Shown: piece by piece, positions 21,791-29,586 of the stretch | Position numbering within the stretch: position 1 is the stretch's first letter | Layout of the letters: each line of letters begins with the position of its first letter | Notes under the pieces: model-generated | The model's database searches: none | Told to the model about the DNA's origin: nothing | Seen by the model: only the letters and a program-made list of their open reading frames with translations | Assembly: GCF_049800675.1 (NCBI RefSeq) | Contig: NZ_JBLOOT010000013.1 | Span: forward strand, 1-64,000 | DNA length: 64,000 bases | Direction: 5' to 3' | DNA from: Cauispirillum nitrogeniifigens | GTDB lineage: Bacteria; Pseudomonadota; Alphaproteobacteria; Rhodospirillales; Rhodospirillaceae | Program-made: the position numbers and the translations under genes

Positions 21791-22816
21791 ATGGGAGAGA
21801 CCACCATGACCACCGCCCCCCGCCGTCCCCCGCAGACCGCCGACGAGTATGTTGCGGGCGTGCTGGCCGGTGATCGGGCGGCGCTGGGGCGGGCCATCAC
21901 CCTGGTCGAAAGCCGGGCCGAGCGGCATCAGGCGCTGGCGCAGGAGGTTCTCACCCGCCTGCTGCCGCACGCCGGCAAGGCGCACCGCATCGGCATCTCC
22001 GGCGTTCCCGGCGTCGGCAAGTCGACCTTCATCGAGACGTTCGGCACCAACCTGACCAAGGCCGGGCACAAGGTCGCGGTGCTGGCCGTCGATCCCACGT
22101 CGTCCCGGTCGGGCGGCTCGATCCTCGGCGACAAGACGCGCATGGCCAACCTGGCGGCCGACCCGAACGCCTTCATCCGGCCGTCGCCCACCCAGGGCCA
22201 CCTGGGCGGCGTCAACCGGGTGACGCGCGAAACCATGATCGTCTGCGAGGCCGCCGGCTTCGATGTGGTGCTGGTGGAAACCGTCGGCACCGGCCAGTCG
22301 GAGACCGAGGTCGCCGACATGACCGACTTCTTCCTGGTCCTCATGCTGCCCGGTGCGGGCGACGAGTTGCAGGGCGTCAAGAAGGGCATCCTGGAACTGG
22401 CCGACCTGATCGCCGTCAACAAGTGCGACGTCGACGAACGCAAGGCCCGTGCCGCCAAGCGCGACTACGAGAACGCCCTGCACATCATGACCCCGGCGTC
22501 GGCCAACTGGAAGCCGCCGGTCATCACCATCTCTGGCATTTCCAACATCGGCCTCGACGTGCTGTGGGAGAAGATCCTGGAGCACCGCCGCATCCTGACC
22601 GCCAGCGGTGAACTGCCGGCCAAGCGCCGCGAGCAGTTGAGCCACTGGATGTGGGCGCTGGTCCGCGACCGTCTGGTGCAGGCCCTGGAGAAGCACCCGG
22701 CCGTGGCCGACCGCCTGCCCGCCGTGGAGGCCGCCGTCGCCGACGGCAGCCTGCCGCCGACCCGCGCGGCGGAGGAGTTGCTGGCGGCCTTCGGGCTGAC
22801 CGGGCGCGGTCCGTGA
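21791..22816 (+). CDS. meaB: Methylmalonyl-CoA mutase-associated GTPase MeaB
   Basis: 341 residues. A G3E-family P-loop GTPase: Walker A GVPGVGKSTF, switch region VDPTSSRSGGSILGDKTRM, DVVLVETVGTGQSE and the base-recognition NKCD motif. MeaB gates adenosylcobalamin loading and prevents inactivation of methylmalonyl-CoA mutase; the position behind mutAB confirms the role. The ATG at 21791 follows AGACGGGC. A later ATG at 21806 is possible. Confidence 0.96.
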   Translation: MGETTMTTAPRRPPQTADEYVAGVLAGDRAALGRAITLVESRAERHQALAQEVLTRLLPHAGKAHRIGISGVPGVGKSTFIETFGTNLTKAGHKVAVLAVDPTSSRSGGSILGDKTRMANLAADPNAFIRPSPTQGHLGGVNRVTRETMIVCEAAGFDVVLVETVGTGQSETEVADMTDFFLVLMLPGAGDELQGVKKGILELADLIAVNKCDVDERKARAAKRDYENALHIMTPASANWKPPVITISGISNIGLDVLWEKILEHRRILTASGELPAKRREQLSHWMWALVRDRLVQALEKHPAVADRLPAVEAAVADGSLPPTRAAEELLAAFGLTGRGP

Positions 22817-22842
22817 CGCCGGCGGGAACTTCCGCGCCGGCG
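22817..22842 (+). terminator. Possible hairpin terminator after meaB
   Basis: Two copies of the self-complementary CGCCGGCG separated by 10 bases, immediately after the meaB stop codon. They can pair as an 8-bp stem. There is no T-tract, so termination would need Rho or be weak. Confidence 0.35.
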
Positions 22843-22888
22843 CCGTGACAGAGGTCCCGTGCCCCCGGTCATCGCTTCGGAGCCTGCC

Positions 22889-23323
22889 ATGCCCCGCCGT
22901 CTTGCCCTCCTCCTGTCGCTTCTGGCTCCCCTGCTGTCGGCGGGCGGCCTCCCGGCGGCGGCCGGCGAAGCCTTCCGCATCACCGCCAGCAACGCCCTGT
23001 CCGTACCCCTCACGGTCCAGTTGGAGTACGAGGGATGGGTCGGGGACTCCCGGCAGCCGCTGCAACACGCCTTCACCCTCTCTCCCGGTCAGACCCAGAA
23101 CGTCACCGTCGACTGCGGGCACCAGTGCAGCTACGGCACGCTCAACGTCCTGGGCGGCACCGACTATGTGGCCTGCTCCGCGATTTCCGGGCCGTGGGGT
23201 GGGGAGATGACCGTCGCCGTACAGGAAACCGAGAAGACACGGTTCAACATCCTGTTCCGTTGCGACTTCGGGGGAAAGGATCTGATGCAGACCTACTCCA
23301 TCCAGGGTGCCACGATGCACTGA
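22889..23323 (+). CDS. Small secreted protein, unknown function
   Basis: 144 residues from the ATG at 22889 (GGAG just upstream). A clear signal peptide (LALLLSLLAPLLSAGGLPAAAG) precedes a ~120-residue domain that looks all-beta. It has four Cys (CGHQC, ACSAI, RCDFG) that could form two disulfides in the periplasm. I do not recognise the family. It stands alone between meaB and the response regulator. Confidence 0.65.
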   Translation: MPRRLALLLSLLAPLLSAGGLPAAAGEAFRITASNALSVPLTVQLEYEGWVGDSRQPLQHAFTLSPGQTQNVTVDCGHQCSYGTLNVLGGTDYVACSAISGPWGGEMTVAVQETEKTRFNILFRCDFGGKDLMQTYSIQGATMH

Positions 23324-23418
23324 GGACGGATCTCCCGGCGCAGGCCCCATGACGCCCTGGTTGCATAGATCCGGCCAACTGCGCTAAATGGTCGCCATCC
23401 CGGCGCAGAGATCCCACC

Positions 23419-24147
23419 ATGCCAGACCCTGCCTCCTCCGCCACGCCCGCCCGTCTGCTGATTGTCGAGGACGACCCGGTCAGCCGCGCCACCCTGGCGG
23501 CCTACATGCAGCGCGAGGGGTACGACGTGGCCGAAGTCGACAGCGGCGAGGCCATGGAGGCCCACCTGGCCCGCCGCCACGTGGACCTCGTGCTGCTGGA
23601 CATCACCCTGCCCGGCCGCGACGGCCTGACCCTGCTGCGCGAAACCCGCGCCCGTAGCGATACCCTCGGCATCATACTGGTCACCGCCAAGACCGATACC
23701 GTCGACCGGGTCGTCGGCCTGGAACTCGGCGCCGACGACTACGTCACCAAGCCCTACGAGCGGCGCGAGCTGCTGGCCCGCGTGCGCAACGTGCTGCGCC
23801 GTCTGCTGGTGGCCGCGCGCGCCGACGACGGGCGCACCATCTATTCATTTGACGGCTGGATGCTCGACACCGCGCGGCGCTGCCTGACGGCGCCCAACGG
23901 GGAGAAGGTGCACACCACCAGCGCCGAATTCGACCTTCTCGCCGTGATGGTCGCCAACCCGCAACGCGTCATGGGCCGCGAGCGCCTGCTCGACTGCGTG
24001 GCCCAGCGGTCATGGTCGCCGTCCGACCGCAGCGTCGACGTGCTGATCGCCCGGCTGCGGCGCAAGCTGGGCGATGACCCGGCCGCGCCCCGCTTCCTGA
24101 TCACCGTGCGCAACGCGGGCTATGTCTTCGCGTCCGAGGTTTCCTGA
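23419..24147 (+). CDS. OmpR/TorR-type response regulator
   Basis: 242 residues: a receiver domain with acidic pocket E17-D18-D19, phosphoacceptor D61 (LVLLDITLPG) and K in VTKPYE, then a winged-helix Trans_reg_C domain (TSAEFDLLAVMV, SVDVLIARLRRKLGDD). TorR-like regulators usually work with a hybrid kinase carrying REC and Hpt domains. The convergent gene here encodes REC and Hpt but no kinase. Its end overlaps that gene by 28 bases. The regulated genes are unknown. Confidence 0.9.
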   Translation: MPDPASSATPARLLIVEDDPVSRATLAAYMQREGYDVAEVDSGEAMEAHLARRHVDLVLLDITLPGRDGLTLLRETRARSDTLGIILVTAKTDTVDRVVGLELGADDYVTKPYERRELLARVRNVLRRLLVAARADDGRTIYSFDGWMLDTARRCLTAPNGEKVHTTSAEFDLLAVMVANPQRVMGRERLLDCVAQRSWSPSDRSVDVLIARLRRKLGDDPAAPRFLITVRNAGYVFASEVS

Positions 24148-25442
24148 ACCGCAGTCGTCCGGCTGCGGCTGGAGGGAAGGCCGCGTAGGCGGGCGAAGGC
24201 GTTCACGGCGGCCAGGGTCGTTTCGATGACGCCGTCCAGCGTCCCCAGGGCCTCGGCCACGGCGGTGGAGTCGGCGGCCGCCGACTCGATATCGGCGGCC
24301 GCCTCGCACACCCGCGTGGCGCCGATCACCGCCGCCGCGCCCTTGAGGGTATGCGCCTCCCGCCGCAGGGCGGTGACGTCGCCACCGGCGGCATGCTCGC
24401 GCAGGCGGGCCAGATGGCGCGGGGCGGCGTCCTGGAACAGGCCGAGAATCCGCGCCAGGGCGTCCTGGCCGAGATCCCCCAGGCGGCCCTCCAGAAGCTC
24501 CAGGTCGACGGCCGCCCCCCGCGTCAGTTCGGACAACGGCGCGCCGCTGCGGGGCGCCTCCAGCGCCCGCAGCAGCGCGTCGGCCTCCACCGGCTTGGTC
24601 AGGAAGGCATCGGCGCCGGCCTCCAGACCGCGCCGGCGGGCGGCCGGGGTGACGTCGGCCGACAGCAACAGGACCGGAACCCGCGCCCGCCGGGGATCGG
24701 GCAGCGCCCGGATGCGGCGCAGCACGTCGGTGCCGTCCAGTCCAGGCATGTGCAGGTCAAGGAGGATGGCGTCATAGGGTTCGGCGCCCCCGGAGGCGCG
24801 GGCCAGGCCCTCCGGTCCATCGGCGGCCGACTCGACCGCGTGGCCGGCGCCACGCAGAATTTCCAGGGCCACCAGCCGGTTGACCGCGTCATCCTCGACC
24901 ACCAGGATGCGCCGCCGGGGGACCGCCCCCGGAGTCTCGTGGGGAATCTGTTGGGGGGCAGGTCGCGGAGCGGCGGGAGAAGGAAGGATCTGCAAGAGCC
25001 GCGACAACGGCGGCGCCACCGTCAGGACGCCGAGCCCCACCGCGACCGCCCACTCCGGCGGCAACCCCGTCGCCCCCGCCATGGCCGCCGCGAGCAGGCT
25101 GCTGCCCGCCGCCACGCCCAGAATTTCCAGCGGGTCGCTCGTCGCGGCCGCGACACCGGCGTGCGCGCGGCGCAGGTGTGATGCGGCACCAGCCAGCAGC
25201 GGCGCCGCCACGACCACCGCCCACTCGGCCCCCGCGCCTCCCGCCAGGACGGCCCCCGGAAGCAGCGCGCCAAGGGCCGCCACGGTTGACCGCCAGCCTC
25301 CCGCCAGGACGGCCGCCGTCACCACCCCAGCCAGCGGAGCGATGGCCAGCCCCTCTCCGGCCGGAGTCGGCCACGCCGGTCCCAGCGCCGAAAAGACGGC
25401 CGCCAGCCCCGCAGGCAGTACCAGGCGCGGCAAGGAGACCAT
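24120..25442 (-). CDS. Membrane protein with REC and Hpt domains, no kinase core
   Basis: 440 residues. The N-terminal ~155 residues are hydrophobic (LVLPAGLAAVFSALG, AVVVAAPLLAGAAS and others), a MASE-like membrane region. A Pro-rich linker follows, then a receiver domain (ILVVEDDAVNRL, phosphoacceptor D229) and a C-terminal Hpt domain with H364 in AHTLKGAAAV. HisKA and HATPase_c domains, expected between membrane and REC parts in TorS-like hybrids, are absent without any frame break. It could be a membrane-bound phosphorelay adaptor or an internally deleted hybrid kinase. It is the convergent neighbour of a TorR-like regulator and a likely partner. Confidence 0.8.
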   Translation of the reverse strand: MVSLPRLVLPAGLAAVFSALGPAWPTPAGEGLAIAPLAGVVTAAVLAGGWRSTVAALGALLPGAVLAGGAGAEWAVVVAAPLLAGAASHLRRAHAGVAAATSDPLEILGVAAGSSLLAAAMAGATGLPPEWAVAVGLGVLTVAPPLSRLLQILPSPAAPRPAPQQIPHETPGAVPRRRILVVEDDAVNRLVALEILRGAGHAVESAADGPEGLARASGGAEPYDAILLDLHMPGLDGTDVLRRIRALPDPRRARVPVLLLSADVTPAARRRGLEAGADAFLTKPVEADALLRALEAPRSGAPLSELTRGAAVDLELLEGRLGDLGQDALARILGLFQDAAPRHLARLREHAAGGDVTALRREAHTLKGAAAVIGATRVCEAAADIESAAADSTAVAEALGTLDGVIETTLAAVNAFARLRGLPSSRSRTTAVQETSDAKT

Positions 25443-25533
25443 CCGCCCACCCCTATCAGGTGTAATGACGGCTACGGGTATAGCGTCCCCGCCACCCCGG
25501 CACCAGCATCATTGGTCCTGGAATCAGGATTTT

Positions 25534-25758
25534 CTACCCCTGGGAGATGGCGCCCTGGGGCAGGCTCCTCTCCTTGAGGAGGGTGCGGCGACCGGCCAGC
25601 AGCCCGGCGACGACGCCGGCGGCCACGGCCACCCACAGCAGGGCCTTGGCCGTGTCGATGTCGCTCCAGAAGATGATGCCATCAAGAACGGCGACGCCGG
25701 CGGTGACTTCGGTACCGACGATCAGCGCGACGGCCAAGGCCGCGATCAGAGCCCGCAT
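25534..25758 (-). CDS. Small two-helix membrane protein, unknown function
   Basis: 74 residues with two probable membrane helices (ALIAALAVALIVGTEVTAGVAVL and ALLWVAVAAGVVAGLLAG) and a short charged C-terminus (RRTLLKERS). No family recognised. It lies upstream of, and in line with, the membrane-REC-Hpt gene (91 bases apart) and downstream of the decarboxylase terminator. Coding potential is supported by the clean hydrophobic pattern only. Confidence 0.5.
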   Translation of the reverse strand: MRALIAALAVALIVGTEVTAGVAVLDGIIFWSDIDTAKALLWVAVAAGVVAGLLAGRRTLLKERSLPQGAISQG

Positions 25759-25826
25759 GCACGGACATCCTCAGAACAGGAGCACAGCGCTCCGGGTCCC
25801 CACATCGGAGGGGACCATTCCGCAAC

Positions 25827-25859
25827 GAAAACCGCCGGCCCCAGGACAGGGCCGGCGGT
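25827..25859 (-). terminator. Rho-independent terminator of the decarboxylase operon
   Basis: On the minus strand an 11-bp GC stem (ACCGCCGGCCC / GGGCCGGCGGT) with a 7-base loop runs into TTTT. It lies about 65 bases beyond the stop codon of the PLP decarboxylase gene at 25924. Confidence 0.75.
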
Positions 25860-25923
25860 GGAAAGATAGTCGGTCGCGGGCGGCTTCGCCAGGGGGCTTC
25901 TTCAGCAGCAGCCAAAGGAGGCG

Positions 25924-27123
25924 TCAGGCCGCCGAACGCAGTTGGTCGAGGCTGATGGGCACCGCCGGGCGCAGGATCACGGTGTCGTCGACCAGCACCC
26001 AGCTGGTGTTCTCGAACCCGTTGAAGCGGGTGCGCAGGGCATTGGAGTACGCGCCCATGCGGCCGACCTCGACCCAGTCGCCCTCCTTGACGTCGCCCGG
26101 CAGCCAGTGCGGGCCGGGCATGCTGTCGATGCTGTCGCAGGTCGGCCCGTAGAGGTCGAAGCCGGTCAGCCGACCCTTGGCCTCCGGGCTGCCCTTGGGC
26201 CGCACCACCCGCATGGGGAAGCAGTTGCCCAGCCAGCGCAGTTCCGCCAGCCCGCCGTAGGTGCCGTCGTTGAGGAACAGGCTGTCGCCGCGCCGCAGCT
26301 CCACGCGGGCGATGACCGACACGCCGTCGCACACCAGGGCACGGCCGGGCTCGCATTGCAGGCGCGTGCCGCCGGGCTGGTTTACGGTCAGGCCGATCTC
26401 GTCGCAGGCCTCCATGACCGCCTCGACGAAAGCCTCGAAGGCCGGTTCCTCGCCGGTGTACTCGCCGGGGAAGCCGCCACCGACGTCCAGGACGTGCAGC
26501 GGCACGCCCGCCTCCTCCAGCACGCGGCCGCACATGTGCACGGCCTCGGCATAGGCATGGGGGTCGACGCACTGCGATCCGACGTGGAAGGTCAGGCCGG
26601 TCTTGCAACCCGCCGCATGGACCCGCCGCAGCAGGCGGGCGCCTTCGGACTGGCCGCAGCCGAACTTGCCCGACAGGCACATCATGGCCTTGCCGCGCGG
26701 CATCTCCAGCCGCACCGCCAGGGTCATGTCGGACGCCCCGCGCGTGACCTCGAAGATCTTGTCGAGTTCGTCCTCGTGGTCGAGCACGAAGGACCGCACG
26801 CCGTGGGTAAAGTACGCCTCGGCGATGGCTTCGCGGCTCTTGACCGGATGCATGAAGTGGCACACCGCATCGGGATACCGTTGCGTGATGGCGCGCACTT
26901 CGGTGATCGACGCGGTGTCGAAATGGCGCAGTCCGCCGGCGTACAACGCGTCAATGACCCGCAGGTCGTCGTTGCACTTCACCGCATAAAGAACGTCGCC
27001 GGGAAACGCACCGAGGATGCGCCGGGCCTGAGCGGCCAACACCCGAGGGCGCACCACAAAGACCGGATCCCGAGGACGAAGAGTGTTGACCACTTCCTTG
27101 ACGGAAGCGAACAGCTGGCTCAT
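25924..27123 (-). CDS. Type III PLP-dependent decarboxylase (ornithine decarboxylase-like)
   Basis: 399 residues of the alanine-racemase-fold decarboxylase family. The PLP lysine is K49 in YAVKCND; HVGSQ, the GGGFPGEY phosphate loop and the active-site Cys in GPTCDSID are present, as in ornithine decarboxylases. The product would be putrescine, or cadaverine if lysine is used. The ATG at 27123 has GGGGAG upstream; an in-frame ATG at 27180 adds 19 residues that coincide with a motif shared with the second decarboxylase leader. It lies downstream of the spermidine synthase homologue. A paralogue is at 55182-56312. Confidence 0.88.
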   Translation of the reverse strand: MSQLFASVKEVVNTLRPRDPVFVVRPRVLAAQARRILGAFPGDVLYAVKCNDDLRVIDALYAGGLRHFDTASITEVRAITQRYPDAVCHFMHPVKSREAIAEAYFTHGVRSFVLDHEDELDKIFEVTRGASDMTLAVRLEMPRGKAMMCLSGKFGCGQSEGARLLRRVHAAGCKTGLTFHVGSQCVDPHAYAEAVHMCGRVLEEAGVPLHVLDVGGGFPGEYTGEEPAFEAFVEAVMEACDEIGLTVNQPGGTRLQCEPGRALVCDGVSVIARVELRRGDSLFLNDGTYGGLAELRWLGNCFPMRVVRPKGSPEAKGRLTGFDLYGPTCDSIDSMPGPHWLPGDVKEGDWVEVGRMGAYSNALRTRFNGFENTSWVLVDDTVILRPAVPISLDQLRSAA

Positions 27124-27449
27124 GGCGTCTACTCCCCACCAACCCGAACCGTCGCGACTGTAACCGCGAAGATGCAGCATCGATAAGAGAGCCGGCCGCC
27201 GTGCGTACTCGGTGACAGATACTTTTGTCGGTGAGCCGCCGTGCTTAGGGCAATCTTTCGGAGGCGTCTATATGAAGCCTGAGACCCGTTCCGTAAAGGA
27301 AAAACTCCCCCCGCGCCCCAAAAAAGTCGCCGCACTCCCCGCGAAGGCCCGTGGAACGGGGCTTTGGGCCATCACGCGGTCCAGGCGCACGGGGTGCGCC
27401 CGGCCATGCCCCGATGGCAATGGCGGCCGATTCGCCCCGTCCCTCCCGA
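27124..27449 (-). promoter_or_regulatory. Leader region of the decarboxylase gene
   Basis: A 326-base gap without a convincing gene, locally richer in A/T than its surroundings. On the minus strand it contains GCATCTTCGC (27175-27166), which recurs at nearly the same distance before the second decarboxylase gene (56361-56352). A short plus-strand frame from 27271 has a good GGAGG but an implausible Arg/Pro-rich product. The region may hold the promoter and a leader RNA controlling polyamine synthesis. Confidence 0.4.
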
Positions 27450-28307
27450 TCAGGGACGGAGCAGGCGGGCGATCCATTCTGGCAGTGCCAGGGCGCCGAA
27501 ATGGATGTCGGGATTGTAGTAGTCGGTGCGCGCGCCGGTGGCCGCCCAGCGCCGCGCCACCTCCTCGCGCGACGCCGCGCCCAGGCGGGTGCCCTTGGAC
27601 CCCCACGTCAGGGCCATGAAGCCGCCGGTGTAGGTCGGCGTCACCGTCAGGTAGCAGCCCGACTGCGGGAACACCTGGCGGAGTTGCGCCATGGTGCCGG
27701 TCAGTTCCTCGGGCTGGTAGAACGGCGTGCCGTTCTGGAACACCACCACGCCCCGGTCGGTCAGGGCGTCGCGCACCAGTTCGTAGAACGACGTCTGAAA
27801 CAGCACCTCCGCCGGGCCGACGGGATCGGGACGGTCGGCGACGATCAGGTCGAAGCGGCCCTTGTTGCCCGGCTCCTTGAGGAACTCGAAGGCATCGCGC
27901 AGGTGCAGGGTGAAGCGCGGATCGTCAAAGGCACCGTTGTTGACCTGCGGCAGATGGGCCTTGCAGGCCTCCACCACGCGGCCGTCAATCTCGCACATCT
28001 CGACGCGCATGCCGGGGTGCTTCAGGGCTTCCTCGGCCACCGCGCCATCGCCGCCGCCGACGATGAACACGCGTTCGGCCGCGCCAATCTCCATCACCGG
28101 AAGGTGAACCAGCATCTCTGAATAGCTGGCCTCGTCGCGGTCGGAAATCTGCACGATGCCGTCGAGCGCCATCACCCGCCCATTCATCGGCGTGTCGAAG
28201 ACTTGGATGTGCTGGAACTCGGACCGTTCGTCGACCAGCATCTCGCCCACGATCTCGAACGTCTGGGCGTAGCCCTTGTGCAGGACTTCGGCAAAGGTCT
28301 TGGCCAT
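27450..28307 (-). CDS. speE: Spermidine synthase family aminopropyltransferase
   Basis: 285 residues. It transfers an aminopropyl group from decarboxylated S-adenosylmethionine to a diamine. The SAM-fold glycine motif is VFIVGGGDGAVAEEALKH, followed by VEMCEID and the substrate-binding ADRPDPVGPAEVLF. Canonical enzymes have DSxDPxGP here; the change to DRPDPVGP keeps the catalytic Asp residues. The ATG at 28307 follows GGAGACGCCGCCC; an ATG at 28322 is an alternative. It shares its strand with the decarboxylase downstream and the Cys-rich protein upstream. No SAM decarboxylase gene is nearby. Confidence 0.88.
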   Translation of the reverse strand: MAKTFAEVLHKGYAQTFEIVGEMLVDERSEFQHIQVFDTPMNGRVMALDGIVQISDRDEASYSEMLVHLPVMEIGAAERVFIVGGGDGAVAEEALKHPGMRVEMCEIDGRVVEACKAHLPQVNNGAFDDPRFTLHLRDAFEFLKEPGNKGRFDLIVADRPDPVGPAEVLFQTSFYELVRDALTDRGVVVFQNGTPFYQPEELTGTMAQLRQVFPQSGCYLTVTPTYTGGFMALTWGSKGTRLGAASREEVARRWAATGARTDYYNPDIHFGALALPEWIARLLRP

Positions 28308-28377
28308 GGGCGGCGTCTCCATATCCTCTTTCCGACGGGCAGAGGTATACGGGCAGCGCCGGCCGAAGGGAACCCCT

Positions 28378-28698
28378 TCAGGATGCCTTGCGCGGGCGCA
28401 GACTTTCAAAGACGGAGGCATTGACGCAGAAGCCCGCCGCTGCCTCGGCCGTCACGCCGTGGGCCAGGGCGTCGGCGCACAGGCCCTTGACGACGCACTC
28501 CCGGCACCGCCCTTCCAGCAGGCGGACGAGGTCGGGATTGTTGTCGCGCAACGCCGCGTGATCGAGGTCGAAGCGCTTCATCATGCCCGGCATCAGCAGC
28601 GGGGTCAGTTCCGGCCGCCGCTCGGGCGGCCGCCGCGCCAGCCCGAAGGCCAGGCCGACGCGCTCCAGGATGCGGTCTCGCAACGATGTCCGGGTCAT
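28378..28698 (-). CDS. DUF6455-like small Cys-containing protein
   Basis: 106 residues from the ATG at 28698, which has GGAGGTG directly upstream. The C-terminal half has the spaced cysteines RCRECVVKGLC and a terminal FCVNASVF, the pattern of the DUF6455 family common in alphaproteobacteria. Cys spacing suggests metal or disulfide binding. Function unknown. It lies 42 bases after rlmJ and 70 bases before speE on the same strand, so co-transcription is possible. Confidence 0.7.
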   Translation of the reverse strand: MTRTSLRDRILERVGLAFGLARRPPERRPELTPLLMPGMMKRFDLDHAALRDNNPDLVRLLEGRCRECVVKGLCADALAHGVTAEAAAGFCVNASVFESLRPRKAS

Positions 28699-28740
28699 GG
28701 CACCTCCCGCCTGCTCCACCTGGGCCGGGGAGGACGGGGC

Positions 28741-29586
28741 TCAGGTCTCGGGGACCAGCCACCGCCGGGTCCACCCGGCACCGCCGTCCTGGGCCAGAAG
28801 ACCCGCCAGGAAGGGCATCACGCGATCCAGGCCGGCCAGCAACCCATAGGGTGGATTGATGAACACGTACCCGCAACCGTCCAGGCGGGGCAGACCGGGG
28901 CGCGGACGGCGCACGAATAAGTCTATCGACAGGGTCTTGGGGACGCCCAGGTCCTCCAGGCGCGCGTGAAAAGCGGCGATCTCCACGGCGTCCTTGATCG
29001 GATACCACAGGGCGAAGGTGCCGCCGGCGAAACGCTTCACGCCGTCGCGCACCGCCTGCTCCAGGGCGGCGAACTCGTCGCGCTTCTCGAACGGCGGATC
29101 GATGAGCACCAGACCGCGCCGCTCCGGCGGCGGCAGCAATGCCTTGACCGCGCCATAGCCGTCGCGCGCGTATACCTTCACGCGCCGGTCGCCGCGCAGA
29201 GTGTCCGCCAGTGTCTCGGCATCGGCCGGGTGCAGCTCGCACAGGGCGATGCGGTCGTCGGGCCGGGCCAGCGCCTTGGCCACCCACGGCGACCCCGGAT
29301 AGGCCCGCAGCCCGCCGCCGGGATTGAGCCCGCGCACGATTTCCAGGTAAGGCGCCAGTTCCGCTGGAGCATCCGGGGCGTCGATCACCCGCGCGATGCC
29401 GTCCCGCCACTCCCCGGTCTTGCCGGCCTCCACGCCCTCCAGGTCGTACAGCCCGACGCCGGAATGGGTGTCGAGCACGAAGAACGGCTTGTCCTTGCCC
29501 TTGAGGTACTCCAGGCACATCGCCAGCAGGGCGTGCTTGAAGACATCGGCGAAGTTGCCGGCGTGGTAGGCGTGGCGGTAGTTCAC
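28741..29586 (-). CDS. rlmJ: 23S rRNA (adenine(2030)-N6)-methyltransferase RlmJ
   Basis: 281 residues from a GTG at 29586 that overlaps the panD stop codon (GTGA). The N-terminus NYRHAYHAGNFADVFKH is the RlmJ hallmark, the SAM-binding region VLDTHSGVGLYDLEG follows, and DPPFEKRDEF is the N6-adenine methyltransferase catalytic motif (DPPY/F type). It methylates A2030 of 23S rRNA before ribosome assembly. Translational coupling to panD is probable. Confidence 0.93.
   Translation of the reverse strand: MNYRHAYHAGNFADVFKHALLAMCLEYLKGKDKPFFVLDTHSGVGLYDLEGVEAGKTGEWRDGIARVIDAPDAPAELAPYLEIVRGLNPGGGLRAYPGSPWVAKALARPDDRIALCELHPADAETLADTLRGDRRVKVYARDGYGAVKALLPPPERRGLVLIDPPFEKRDEFAALEQAVRDGVKRFAGGTFALWYPIKDAVEIAAFHARLEDLGVPKTLSIDLFVRRPRPGLPRLDGCGYVFINPPYGLLAGLDRVMPFLAGLLAQDGGAGWTRRWLVPET

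Noticed and set aside
27437..27459. Dyad CCGTCCCT/AGGGACGG at the speE stop codon as a terminator
   Set aside because: The right arm lies inside the gene's last codons and no T-run follows on the minus strand.
27271..27619. Short plus-strand frame with a good GGAGG ribosome binding site
   Set aside because: The product becomes Arg/Pro/Cys-rich and runs antisense into speE; no helix, signal or motif supports it. A very short leader peptide from this start is not excluded.
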